Below, piece by piece: positions 41,231 through 52,543 of a DNA stretch of 64,000 nucleotides (position 1 is the first letter of the stretch; each line of letters starts with the position of its first letter). The translations under genes were made by a program, and so were the position numbers. The notes beneath the pieces are model-generated. The model was not told the DNA's origin. It saw only the letters and a list, made by a program, of their open reading frames with translations, and searched no databases. The stretch comes from Azolla caroliniana. Lineage: Eukaryota > Polypodiophyta. The stretch is taken from the NCBI GenBank assembly GCA_043228905.1, contig JBHGNT010000010.1:9176001-9240000 (forward strand). Reading direction: 5' to 3'.

Positions 41231-42622
41231 TTTAGCAACAATGTCACATACCCCGAAGTGGATCGACTTGAGTCTGCATCCCCCGACATGTCCGAGTCAG
41301 TAAATCCTTCGAGCTTAGGTTTTCCGACACCATACATAAGGCGCACACCCGAGGTGCCTTTTAAGTACCTGAGTATCCATTTACCACTGCCTAGTGTTCT
41401 CTTCTTGGATTACTCATGTATCAGTTTACTCCCACAACAAATGCCTAGATTACTCCCACAACAAATGTTATGCCTGGTCTCGTATAGCGATGGCTGAGGC
41501 ATACGGTACTTTCTTCATCTCAACCTTTTCTTTCTCCCCTCTCGGGCATTGCTTGGCATTCAGCTTGCAGTTGATCGGCAACACAAAGCCAACTAGCTTT
41601 ACCTCCGACATGTTGAATCTTTCTAGGATCTTCGCCACGTATTTCTCTTGTGACAACCGCATCACTTTCTTAGTTCTATCTCGAACTATGTGCATCCCTA
41701 AGATCTACTTTGCTGGTCCAAGATCTTTCATGGAAAACGACTTGCCTAATGCTTTCTTCAAGTTCACGATCTTCTTCGTGTCTTGTCCGACTATCAACAT
41801 GTCATCCACATATAATAAGAGAATCACGAAGTCACCTTCTTCGTACCTTTTGACAAACACACAGTGGTTAGCCTATGTCTTCTAGAACTAATGTTCCATC
41901 ATGAAGGATTCAAACTTCTTTTACCATTGGCGTGGAGCTTGTTTCAATCCATATAAGCTTTTCTTTAGTCGACACACTAGATTCTCTTTCCCTTTCTCCT
42001 CAAAGCCTTTGGGCTACTGCATGTAGATCTCTTCATCCAATTGTTTGATCTCTGAATTCATTCTCACAGCAATGCTCAAAACAGTTCGGATGGATGTCAT
42101 CTTCACGACTGGTGCAAATATTTCATCGAAGTCAACACCCTTTTTCTATTGGAACCCCTTCACCACAATGCAAGCTTTGTACCTGGGTGTGTTGTCGACT
42201 CCACCAATCTTCACCTTGTAGGCCCATTTATTTCTGAGTGCTCTCTTACCTTTCGGTAGCTCTACCAAGTCATAGGTGTAGTTCTCATGCAAGGATTCCA
42301 TCTCATCTTGCATTGCACTTAGCCATTTCTCCTTGTGCTCATTGGCCATGGCTTCTTCATAGCACTCATGTTCACCTTCATCAGTCAAGAGGATGTATTG
42401 ATTGGCATATGTCGTTAATGCTCTCCTTTCTCTAAGTGGGTATCTCCTTCCACTTGTTGTCAGCTCCAGTTCGGATGTCTCTGTTGACTCTTCTCTCGGC
42501 TCAGGTTCATATGTGTCGATTGGTCGTTGAGGGTTTGTCGACTCCAACTCGTATTCATCGATTGACTTCAATAAGTCCACTGACTCCGACTCATCTATGT
42601 TCCTCGGTTGTTCCGAGTCCAC
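41231..42622 (-). pseudogene. copia-C reverse transcriptase and RNase H start
   Basis: Linker ending RRYPLRERRALTTYANQYIL, then WLSAMQDEMESLHENYTYDL, LPKGKRALRNKWAYKVKIGG, DEIFAPVVKMTSIRTVLSIA. The LDVKTAFLHGDL block is deleted (MNSEIKQ runs into LDEEIYMQ). [14 protein letters not shown] and LLYVDDMLIVG (YVDD near 41801-41812) remain. RNase H starts GFTDSDMSGDADSSRSTSGY at 41310-41240 and is cut. A short direct repeat of CTCCCACAACAAATG near 41425-41465 replaces the region before it. Confidence 0.8.
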
Positions 42623-42711
42623 CGACTCGGATTCGGCTGTGCTGACTGTGTTGGTTCATTTGGCCTTAAGTCGATATTAGTGGGAGATGACTGAGAAGTT
42701 GATTCCGACTT

Positions 42712-43184
42712 CTATTGCTTCTTGTCCTCTATATTCTTGTCTTCCAAGAAGACTACATCCCGACTCCTCACTACCTTCTTGTTGACTAAGTCCCACAGCC
42801 TGTAGACGAACTCGTCCTCCAAGTATCCCATGAATATGCATGATTTCGACTTACTGTCGAGCTTCGACCTCTGATCCTTACCCAAATGTATATACACTAA
42901 CCATCCAAACACCCTCAGGTGTCGATAGGAGACATCCTTTCCTATCCACACCCTTTGTGGGACATCACCTTTCAATGGTATTGAGGGGGACCTATTGATA
43001 AGGTAAACAATTGTGTACATTGCCTCGGCCAATCCGATTTCGGTAGTTTAGCATGAGAGAGCATGCTCCTTACTCTCTCCATGATTGTTCAATTCATCCT
43101 CTCTACAAGCCCGTTCAACTCAGGGGTCTTTGGCACCGTGTATTCTATTCAAATACCTTGGGCCTTGCAGTATTCCTCGAACTA
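42712..43184 (-). pseudogene. copia-C integrase C-part
   Basis: AEAMYTIVYLINRSPSIPLK, PQRVWIGKDVSYRHLRVFG, SCIFMGYLEDEFVYRLWDLV, RSRDVVFLEDKN. This is the integrase core end and linker; it continues directly from 49133 once copia-B is removed. Confidence 0.82.
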
Positions 43185-43189
43185 CCCTT
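43185..43189. repeat. copia-B target duplication (left)
   Basis: CCCTT, repeated at 49128-49132. Confidence 0.85.
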
Positions 43190-43591
43190 TGTAAAGAATA
43201 GTGTGCAGAAGCTTGTAGACAAACTGGCTTAACCAGATAACAATAGTAAAATAGAGAATGAAGGTTTAATGGAAAGCTTGAGTACACGGGAGAGACAGAG
43301 AGAGGGCAGAACATAACCCAATTCAAAAATAATAATACTCTATCTACAAATGTCCTACAAAACACTTTTTATACAAGTCCTTACACGGACTGACAAAAGT
43401 ACTGACAAGTACTTCAATGCTCATACGAGCGACTGACACTAACTCCAAGGAATATGCCTACGTACTAGGCTAAGGTTGTAGGCCTCTAACGACCTACCAG
43501 TTATAATCCGATTCGGCTCTTGGTTCCGTATACCGATCCGGTTCCAGCTTATTCAGCCGATCCGGATCTGGTTGAGCTTGTCCACTCAACA
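43190..43591 (-). repeat. copia-B 3' LTR
   Basis: 402 bases, plus-strand ends TGTAAAGAATAGTG and CCACTCAACA; next to the polypurine tract. Confidence 0.9.
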
Positions 43592-43729
43592 CTCCCCCTC
43601 AAGCTCAACTTGAGGTCAGATTGCTGAGTTAGTGTCTACTGAACCTCACTGTCGGCTTCCCCTAGCGTCTTCTCGCCTCATTCATGCTCCTCTACCTGTC
43701 CGGTTCCACTTTCCACGACCCGTGCAGTC

Positions 43730-45600
43730 TCACACACCTCGACCTTCTCGATTGGCTTGTTTGCTCATAAGGCCCATCTCAGCTCCTTTGTTGTTGTGAC
43801 TCCGGCACTTCTCGACCTGTTGGTTCCTCTGTGTCAGTGTCGATTCCCACTGCCTCCTCATCTGTTTGGCCTTCAGTTGATCCGGCTCCTCCGGATCAAA
43901 CACCTCTTCCAAATCGGGTGCTTCCAATTCATTCCAGCTCTTGTCTGAATTGGTTGTCTCCAATTCGTCTTCAACCTTCATGCCCTTCACCACGTCCTGC
44001 CGCTCCGTCTGGACATACCAGAGTTCGACTTCACCGCTTAGGACCCGCTCACGGACAAAGTGATAGTGCACTTCTATGTGCTTTGTCCGAGCATGGAACA
44101 CATGGTTCTTAGCGAGCTGCATGCTGCTCATGTTGTCACAGTAGGTCAAGATCGAAGTCGGTACTTCGATCCGGAGGTCTTGCAGCAACTGTTGAAGCCA
44201 GACGGCCTCATAGGTGCCAACGGTAGCACCCCATTATTCCGCCTCAGTGCTCGAAAGAGCCACTGTTGGGTGCTTCTTGCTGCTCCACACAACAGTCGCG
44301 CTACCAAGAGAAAACATATAACCGGAAGTGGACCAACGATCCGACGCATCATCGACCTAGTCGGCATCTGTATATCCGACTAGCTTTTCGGTTATACTGT
44401 GTCGGTATAACAGTCCCCGATCCTTAATGTCATTAACATACGTCAGTATTCCGTACACACACTAAAGGTGCTCCATGGTTGGCTTTTGCAATGAATTTAC
44501 TGATCATCCCGACCAAATAGCTGATGTCAGGTCGGGTGATTGTTAAATATATAAGGCTTCCGACAATTTGTCAAAACTTATACAATTTGTCTCTCATTGT
44601 AGGCCGGTCCGAAACTTGAGATTCTAGTCCAGGGGTGTGGAGACTGGTTGGCAATTTGTCATGCCGAACTTATACAACATATTCAACACTAATGTTGTTG
44701 AGATAACAATATGCCATCGGGGGTATGGATCACTTCGATCCCGAGGAAGTAATGAAGGTCCCCCAGGTCCTTCATTTCGAATGTGTCCAACAGCTAGGAC
44801 TTCACTTGGCCGATTTCAACGAGTCTGGGTCCGGTGATGACTAGATCGTCCACATAGAGTAGGATACATACTGGACTGTCCGGACCTTTCCGGATGAACA
44901 ACGAAGAGTTCAACTTTGAGACCACAAACCCCATCCTACGCAACTGGCGCGTGATCTTCGAATTCCAAGCAGGGGGGCTTGCTTCAAGCTGTAAAGTGAC
45001 TTCTTCAATCGGCAGACTGCCGACTTGTTCATCTGCGACTGAAAACCGGGGGGTTGGATCATGTAGACCTGTTCTTCAAGATTGCCTTGAAGAAATGCAT
45101 TCTTCACATCCATTTGGTGAAGATGTCACCCCTTGCCGCAACAACCACCAACACCACATGAACCGCAGTCATCTTCGTTACCGGAGCAAAGGTCTCATCG
45201 TAGTCGATTCCGTGGGTCTACGCGTATCCTTTGGCCACTAACCGAGACTTTTACCGGTTGACTAAACCATCGGCATTGTACTTCACCTTGAACACCCATT
45301 TGTAGTCCATCAGTTTACAGTGTCGGGGAGGGTCAACCAAGTTCCATGTGTCGTTGGCATCGAACCTACATCTCTTCCTCCATTGCGGCATGCCAATTCA
45401 CGTCTTTTGCCGCCTCGACATAACTCTCCGGCTCACGCACTTCCGCCACCTTTGTCATGTACGCATAATGATGTGCCATGTACTCATTATACCCATACCG
45501 TTTGAAGGGGTTCTTCTGGCAGGTTGATCGACGTAACTGCTTGTTAGCTGATTTCAAGGCCCTCTTAGCCAGTTCAGACTTCGTTCTCTCCGGAGTCGGT
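43730..45600 (-). pseudogene. copia-B reverse transcriptase and RNase H
   Basis: RT: DVNWHAAMEEEM at about 45400, [20 protein letters not shown] at 45113, [13 protein letters not shown], and LLYVDDLVI (YVDD near 44850-44862, intact). RNase H end: LTYCDNMSSMQLAKNHVFHA and RTKHIEVHYHFVRERVLSGE (44150-44040). The frame then continues as an acidic tail not usual for copia. Frameshifts separate the pieces. Confidence 0.82.
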
Positions 45601-45837
45601 CTCGCTCTGATTCAACTCTTCTCTGCCAATGTCATACTCCGACATCTTCTTCTTCCCCTTCTCGTTGTGTGTGAACCATCTTTGTGGTTCCTTACGCAGA
45701 GAGAGCACGGCCGAGTCTTATCTGTTCGCCGACTCATCATCTTGTCGGTCCTTCTGACTCGGCTCTTCATTCGGGCCGCTCAACCGAAATGAGATCAGAC
45801 TCTCATCTAGAGTAACAAATCCTTCTTCTTCTTCTGC

Positions 45838-46892
45838 CTAGATCGTTTCGGGCTCACTGGCCTCTTCCGGAATCGGGTCGGGGTCGGGGTCGGGGGTCAG
45901 AATCGGTAGAGTGTACCATGATTCTGACTCGTCAAACTCGACATCTCGGGTTACTCGGGCTATCGTTTTCCAGGGGTTGTAGCACTTGTACCCCTTCTGC
46001 TCATGAGTGTCGTTGACCAATATGCACTTCTCCGACTTTGGGTCCAGCTTCCTCCACTTCTCATCCGGTACATGCACCTAGGCACTACCGAATATCTTAA
46101 GGTGCCTTAAATTCGGCTTGCGCCCGAAATATAGCTCATGTGCTAACACCTTATCCCCAATTTGGTTTTGGATGTAAATGGTTGTCCGGACTGCTTCGAC
46201 CTAGTAGAACTTGAGCATGCTCTTCTCTTTCAGCATTGCCCGTGCTGCCTCGACGATCGACCGGTTCTTTCTTTTGGCCACACTGTTTTGTTCCGGTGTG
46301 TATCGGCATCTGAATTCCCTCTGAATTCCTTTCTACTACAAATAATTGTTGAACTGGCTGGAAAAGTATTCATTTATGCCATCCGATCGCAGGCACTTGA
46401 TCTTTCTCTTCGTTTCGTATTTGACAAGACTTTGTAGGTTCCGGAAACAGTCGAAGACTTCTCTTTTCTTCTCAATGAAATAGATCCACATGTGCCGGCT
46501 GTAGTCATCGATGAAGAAGATGAAATATCGGTTCCCACCAAGACTAACGTTTTGTGTCGGTCCCCAAACATCGGAATGTATCAAGTCAAGCTTGTTACGG
46601 CTCTGGTTTCTTTCAGTGGGGAACGGAAGCCGATGTTGCTTCCTGAGCTGGCAGGCTTCACAAATTTGGACCTTCTGGCCACTGAATTTTGGCAATCCGA
46701 AAACCACCTGTTTTGATTGTAGATCTTGAAGCCTCTGGTAGTTGACATGGCCGATCCATTTGTACCATAAGTCGATATCTGGCTCGACCTTTTGACCCTT
46801 TGCAAATAAAGCGGTGTCGATGTCATGGGTGTCGAGGATGAACACTCGTGTCGGCGTCCTTGCACGATGACTTGGCCCTCTTCCTCGATGAA
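45838..46892 (-). pseudogene. copia-B integrase
   Basis: Zinc region: WYKWIGHVNYQRLQDLQSKQ and CEACQLRKQHRLPF. Core: LDLIHSDVWGPTQNVSLGGN (first D), FIDDYSRHMWIYFI and CLRSDGINEYFSSQF (second D kept, one residue changed). MHVPDEKWRKLDPKSEKCIL (46077) and GYKCYNPWKT form the C-part. The N-terminal few residues lie beyond the solo LTR at 47367. Confidence 0.82.
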
Positions 46893-47366
46893 TGTTATAT
46901 GTTTTAGGGTTAGGGTAAAGGATGAGGATGAATGGTAATGGTATAATAGTGAAAATGATGGAGAGTATGATGGTGAGAGAGATCATGAAGATGTTGACAA
47001 ACATTGAGAAGCATTGTGGGGTGGGGGGTGGTGCCTAGAATGGTTCCACCCCCCTCCCAAGGGGGTTCAACGTAATGGGAGAGAAAGAGAGAAAGAGAGA
47101 TGACAAGAGAGAGAGAGATATTGAGACATTTTCTTTCATTCATTCCCCATAAGGGGTTAAATAGGTACAAAGGGGTAGATACACAAGGGTGCAAGCCCCC
47201 TTGGGCATTCACACCTAGTCACTACTCACACCTCTTTGTATCCACCACACTCACACTTACATTCACACTCATAATCATATAACATTACACATACATATCA
47301 ACACATTACATCTTTAACCCTCACTTATCACACTTATCAATCACTTGTACATCTTGTACAGTAACA
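46893..47366. mobile_element. solo LTR inside copia-B, perfect target duplication
   Basis: 474 bases from TGTTATATG to CAGTAACA (TGTTA/TAACA ends), flanked by ATGAA at 46888-46892 and 47367-47371. Not related by eye to the other LTRs. Contains GA-rich runs near 47078-47122 and a hairpin-like CCCCTCCCAAGGGGG near 47050. Orientation not decided. Confidence 0.85.
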
Positions 47367-47371
47367 ATGAA

Positions 47372-48634
47372 GCACCCAAGATGTGTAAACCGCACCTGCA
47401 TCCCCTAGTCGACGATTTGTCCGACCGACACCAGGTTCTTCGTAATTTTCGGAACGTGAAGCACGTTCATAAGCTTCCCTTTTTGTCCGACATGACTCAA
47501 GGGAACTTCTCCAACATGCACTATCGGGTGAGGAGTGTCGTCTCCGCTTTCGACAACTCCCAGTTGCTCCAGTTTTTCTAGATATGAGAACCACTCTTCG
47601 TGGCTCGTCATGTGGTTAGATGCTTCAGAGTCAATGTACCACACTTCCTCCGATCCGAAAGTGGTCTTCTTCATCGCGTTCACCTTGTGCTTCATCATGA
47701 AGGCTGGACCTTTTCCGGTCTTCCCAATTCCGGATCCTTCTGATCCTTCAGCGTAGTGCGAGCTTTGCCGGTTCTCTTTTCTGGTCTTGCCGGATCCGGA
47801 TTTATCCGAATCGATGCGCTTCTTCTAGCACTCGCTCTCTCGATGGCCTTTCTCACCACAATACTAGCATTCCATGTCAACCTTCCCTTGCCTGTTTTCG
47901 GCGCCGACTTGACTCCCCCTGCTTGTGGAGGGCCCGGAACTGTTGTCGACACTATCTCTGTGCCTTCTATTCTGCTCCTACCGACCTTCGCTATTGCGTG
48001 CCGATCCACCTCGTCCTCCATGCCCATGGGACCGATCTGCCTCCGTGTACAACATCCGGTTGTCCGATTGAGTAGTCCTCGACCCACTCGCATGGTTTTC
48101 TTTGACCACTGAGCAAACCCTTCTCCCATGTGCAAATCGCCATCTGGATTGGCTTGACCATTCTGCTAGACCCCCAAGGTAGATCTGGACCATCTCGTCT
48201 TCATCCACCGTCACGTTGATGGAACTGGGCGCGTCACTGATCTCCTTTATTTTGGTGGTGTAGTCCGTAACTGACATGTCTCTTTGCTAGATGTTGTTGA
48301 GCTCTTGTCGAAGCTGCAACTTTCGGGCCGTCGTGCTTGCCGCGAAAATCTTTTTCAGATTTTCCCAAGCTTCTTTCGGCATTTTTGTATCTCTGATGTA
48401 GCCAAGCATCTGGTCGTGTACACAGGACGTGAGGCAGTACAACACTCTGCTCGCTCCTTGCTCCCATGCTAGGAAGTCCTTCTGTATCGAATCCGGCGCT
48501 ACTACGTTTGCTCCTTTCACGTAACTCCTGTATCCGTGCCCCAGTAGGTACTAGTGCATTTTATACGACCAAGACGCATAGTTGCTCTGGTCGAGCTTTT
48601 CTGTAGGAAGCGAGCTCGCCGTGCTTTTGTCCAT
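47372..48634 (-). pseudogene. copia-B gag and protease
   Basis: Gag from ATG 48634. Blocks: KDFLAWEQGASRVLYCLTSC, PKEAWENLKKIFAASTTARK, LQLRQELNNI, MSVTDYTTKIKEISDAPSSI. The knuckle is C*YCGEKGHRESEC near 47825-47876, with a TAG in place of Trp. Protease VWYIDSEASNHMTSHEEWF (47640-47580) has DSEAS for DSGAS, a change beside the catalytic Asp likely to inactivate it. Open pieces 48520-48287, 48277-47978 and 47698-47405. Confidence 0.82.
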
Positions 48635-48720
48635 ATCTTTCTTCTCTCTTCTATTCTTTACCGGTGATTATGGTTTGTCCGATTCGAGCAGTTATTAGTA
48701 GCAGAGGTTCTCAACCTTCA

Positions 48721-48733
48721 CACTCTGATACCA
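48721..48733 (-). promoter_or_regulatory. copia-B primer-binding site
   Basis: On the minus strand TGGTATCAGAGTG, initiator tRNA-Met type, abutting the LTR end. Confidence 0.82.
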
Positions 48734-49127
48734 TGTAAAGAATAGTGTGCAGAAGCTTGTAGACAAACCAGCTTAGCCGGATAACAACAATAAAACAGAG
48801 AATGAAGGTTTAACGGAAAACTTGAGTACAGGGGAGAGACAGAAAGAGAGAGCAGAATAGAACTCAATTAAAAAATAATAATACTCTATCTACAAATGTC
48901 CTACAGAACACTTTTTATATGTCAAGTCCTTAAAAGGACTGACAAGTACTTCAATGCTCATGCGAGCGACTGACACTAACTCCAAGGAATATGCCTACAT
49001 ACTAGGCTAAGGTTGTAGGCCTCTAACGGCCTACTGGTTATAACCGATCCGGCTCTTGGTTCTGGATACCGATCCGATTCCATCTTATTCAGCCAATCCG
49101 GATCCGGTTGAGCTTGTCCACTCAACA
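48734..49127 (-). repeat. copia-B 5' LTR
   Basis: 394 bases, plus-strand ends TGTAAAGAATAGTG and CCACTCAACA, then CCCTT. Confidence 0.9.
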
Positions 49128-49132
49128 CCCTT

Positions 49133-50798
49133 TATACTCGTCACCATTGTCGGTTCGGACAGTCTTCAACTTCCGACTCGACTCTCATTCAGTTCTTGCT
49201 TGGAACTCCTTGAACATTGACAATACTTGATCCTTCGTCTTTAGTACGAAGGCCCATGTCTTCCGACTATAGTCATCAATAAACATTAGGAAGTATTGTC
49301 CACCTCGATGCGATGGATCATCTACATAACACACATTCGTGTGTACTAGTTCCAATGCAGCTTCTCTTCTTCTCTTCTTTTTGGTGCTCTTGTGTGGAAT
49401 GCCGCTCGATTTTGTTTTCCACCTAAGCAGTCGACACACTTCTCCAAGTGTACTCCTTTCACTTATGGGAGAAGTTCTTGGTCAGCCAAGATGTGCATTC
49501 CTTTCTCCTTGATGTGGTCGAGCCTCTTATGCCATAACTCTCCACTCGAGTTAGCTGCCACATTCACGTCTGACTTGCACAATTAGGCATGCATCATATA
49601 TAATGTGCCCACTTTCTGTGCTCGTACCACTATGAGGTTTCCACGATAGAACTTCCACTTGTCATTTCGGAAGCTACCACTATAGCCTTCGTCGTCCAAT
49701 CTTCCAGTCGATATCAGATTCAACCTGATATCGGGGACATGTCGAACTTCCCTCAGCATCAGTCGACAACTAGTCGAATGTCGGCTATCTTGCTCTCTCC
49801 ATGATCTCCCATCTTTACATAGCCATGATCCCCAGCTATGTAAGTCGAAAAACACTCTCTCGATGGAGTTATGTGGAATGATGCAACCCAATCGATTACC
49901 CACATGCACTCTTCGCTTGCAAGATTTGTGCTTGCCTGCTCACAAATGAACAAAATCTCTTCTGCACTTGTAGCTATGACCGATGTGCCCTTTTCATCAG
50001 AAATCTTCCTGGGTTCGACATTATTGTCGACACTCTTGTCCTTCTTGAGGTGTCGACAGTCCTTCTAAAAGTGTCCAGGCTTTCCACAATAGAAGCATGT
50101 TAGCTTGCCTCTGGACTTGGATCTAGCATGAGACTTTTCTCTCCTTGGTGGACTCCTTTGCCGGTTCCTTCCTCTGTTGGTATGTTGAGTCAAGTTTGAC
50201 TCCAACTAGGTTAGGACACCCTTGTCCTTCCTTCTAGTCTCCTCGTTCAAGATGCTCGTCTTTACCGCTTGTAGGGACAAGTTCTCTTCTTGACACGAGG
50301 TGTTGAGAGGCACCACTAGGTTCTCCTAATTGTCTGACAAGGTACACAATAGCAGGATGGCATGCATTGCATCTTCAAGGGGAAACTTAGTTGCCGCATA
50401 GTTGGTTCACATACCCCATGAATGTGCTGATGTGCTCGACTATGCTTTCCCTGTCCCTGTATTTCAGCCTCACGATCTTCCTCATTAGGGATGTTTTGTT
50501 GAGGGCGTTCTTCCTCTCATATAAGCCTGACAACTTCTGCCACATCTCGTTGGCATTTGTGTCGTTCATCACATGCTGAAGGACACTTACATCAACGCAC
50601 TATCTAATGGTGGCCACCGCCTTTTTGTTAAGAAGTTTTCATTCAGACTCTAATACCCCCGTGGGTATTTCTGCTCAATCGATTGGCTCGTACAAGTCTT
50701 TGACTATGAGAAGATCCTCCATCTTTATCTTCCAGTTCGCATAGTTCTGAGAGTTTAGAACTATCATGCCTGGGAAACCACTCACACCTCCTTCCATC
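49133..50798 (-). pseudogene. copia-C gag, protease and integrase N-part
   Basis: Gag from ATG 50798 (MEGGVSGFPGMIVLNSQNYA, then NWKIKMEDLLIVKDLYEP). MWQKLSGLYERKNALNKTSL, RLKYRDRESIVEHISTFMGY. Knuckle CFYCGKPGHF*KDC near 50055-50095. Protease WVIDWVASFHITP (DWVAS for DSGAS). Integrase LELVHTNVCYVDDPSHRGGQ, FIDDYSRKTWAFVLKTKDQ, VRTDNGDEYKG, where copia-B enters. Stops are numerous, most of them TAG. Confidence 0.8.
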
Positions 50799-50807
50799 TT
50801 TAGCCTC

Positions 50808-50822
50808 TACTTTGATACCAGA
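50808..50822 (-). promoter_or_regulatory. copia-C primer-binding site
   Basis: On the minus strand TCTGGTATCAAAGTA, an initiator tRNA-Met type site with a change, 2 bases from the LTR. Confidence 0.7.
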
Positions 50823-50824
50823 TT

Positions 50825-51478
50825 GTCAGGTTTGAAACCTTATGACTCGTAGTAAAGTTCGACTGGGAGATAAACAACAATACGAAACACAAAGTAAAAA
50901 CAACAAATGCAAGTTACACAGTGCTTTTATGTGGAAACCCTAAACGGGGAAAAAACCATGGGAACAGAGATTCCACTATACACAAGAGAATACAAGATGA
51001 GCTTAGAATACAACACTCTCCACACAGAGTGTATCAGCCACATAGGGCTCTTGGCATCAGACCTCACTTGGCTATGGCGCCGCTCTCTCTTTGTCGCTCA
51101 CACACACACTCTTCTCTGTCGCTAACACCAATAGAGGATAACACACAATTCTATTCTCTACACATCTATGTTTGCCCTAAGTGTATTTATCTTATACATT
51201 GTATGGGCTATTTACAAATGTAGCCACTGCTATTGTCATTCCTATTATAACAATAATAGTTATTCAACTGACTGATTGTCTAGTCGATTCGACTAGTCGA
51301 CTCCAATGTCGATTGTCCAATCGACCCAACTAGTCGGCCTTATCTTCAACCATCTAGTCGGCCCGACTAGTTGGTCATGTCTTCAACTTGAACTCACGTA
51401 GTTGACTCTCCTGTCTTCGATTGTCGGCACTCGGCCCGACCAGTCGGCTGCACCCATGGGAGGGACATATTCCTAACA
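50825..51478 (-). repeat. copia-C 5' LTR
   Basis: 654 bases, plus-strand ends TGTCAGGTTTG and TTCCTAACA. Contains clustered GACTAGTCGA/CGACTAGTCGG motifs (51260-51440), a short internal repeat. Confidence 0.75.
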
Positions 51479-52249
51479 TGTTTAAGTATGGTTTTATTTG
51501 GATTTCACAATTGGAATTCGGTAGGCTCTTATACGTATTGTGGTACAAGGAAGATAGAATTGGTTCGGACATGAAGACGTGCAACTCCTTCAGATCAATA
51601 TGGCAAAGTGGGCATGCATAGTTTTGGGTTTTCTGATTTCATGATTTGTCCCATTGTGTATATTTTTTATCTTCGATGAATTACATTAGAAGGAATCATT
51701 TTGTATATTGGTTGCTTGACCATACCTTCATTTTGGATATTGGTTGTCCGCCATACATTTTATATTGACACCTTTTGTATATTGGATACCAGCCACATAT
51801 TGTATAATCGATTTTACATATGAATGGAAATCTTGTTTAATCTTCACATATTCGGTGTCAAAAAGGTGTATATGATACTTAGTGTTTATGATCTTTACAT
51901 GTTTGGTAGTTGTAACATGATCTTCACATATCCGATGTCAAAAAGGTGTACATGACACGTAGTGTTTATGATCTTTACATGTTTGGTAGTTGTAACATGA
52001 TCTTCACATATTCGGTGTCAAAAAGGTGCAAGAATTGTGGCAACATTTTGCCATCAATGCCCACATGGGCCATAATCTTGGCTTTAGTTTTTCATCTTTA
52101 GGTTTAGGAACTTTGGTTTCGTGCATTTTGTGATGGGAAAATTCTTAAGTTTTAAGTTGATTTATTATTTGAAGCGTTAAGTTTTAAGTTTGTGTAAATT
52201 TTGAAGGTATGGGTTTCATTCAATGCATGCGCAAAGATCGGACAGTGCA
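51479..52249. other. unassigned AT-rich stretch with an 80-bp tandem repeat
   Basis: From 51841 to about 52031 an 80-bp unit starting TCTTCACATATTCGGTGTCA occurs 2.4 times (51841, 51921, 52001). No gene recognised in the rest. Confidence 0.7.
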
Positions 52250-52358
52250 GATCTCACGCGCCCTCAGCTGAGTGACCTGCACCGTCGTCCATGGCCGCGA
52301 TTCCCTCGCTCGGTCTATTTATGATTTAGGTGCAAATAGACACGAGCACTCAGATGGG

Positions 52359-52390
<32 letters not shown>

Positions 52391-52543
52391 TCCATTCCAT
52401 TTTCTTATCGCTCATCAAACCATAACAAAACAGATCAAACACACACACACACACTCTACATACTCTGCCTCCCTCCCTCCCTCCCTTCCCTTACCTCCTC
52501 CTCCTTCCCCTGTTCCACGCTCAATCGCTGCAGACCTGCCCCC
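52250..52543 (+). promoter_or_regulatory. putative promoter and 5' leader of the NPF gene
   Basis: GC-rich up to the start codon, unlike its AT-rich left side. It has TATTTATGATT at about 52316, a (CCCATG)n hexamer run (52357-52392), a CA run (52439-52454) and CCTCCCTCC pyrimidine blocks. Pyrimidine-rich leaders are common in plant genes. The transcription start cannot be read. Confidence 0.35.

Larger units (their letters stand above)
43190..49127 (-). mobile_element. copia-B: complete minus-strand copia element, inserted in copia-C
   Basis: LTRs 43190-43591 (3') and 48734-49127 (5'), flanked by CCCTT duplications. PBS next to the 5' LTR and a polypurine tract (GAGCTTGAGGGGGAG on the minus strand, 43592-43606) next to the 3' LTR. 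Order gag, protease, integrase, RT, RNase H. A solo LTR (46893-47366) interrupts the protease-integrase junction. All coding parts are broken. Confidence 0.92.
41231..51478 (-). mobile_element. copia-C: minus-strand copia element hosting copia-B
   Basis: 5' LTR 50825-51478, then gag, protease, integrase N-part down to 49133; copia-B occupies 43190-49127; then integrase C-part, RT and RNase H down to about 41231. The break falls just after the integrase block VRTDNGDEYKG. The 3' LTR is not seen. Many stops and at least one deletion in RT. Confidence 0.82.
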
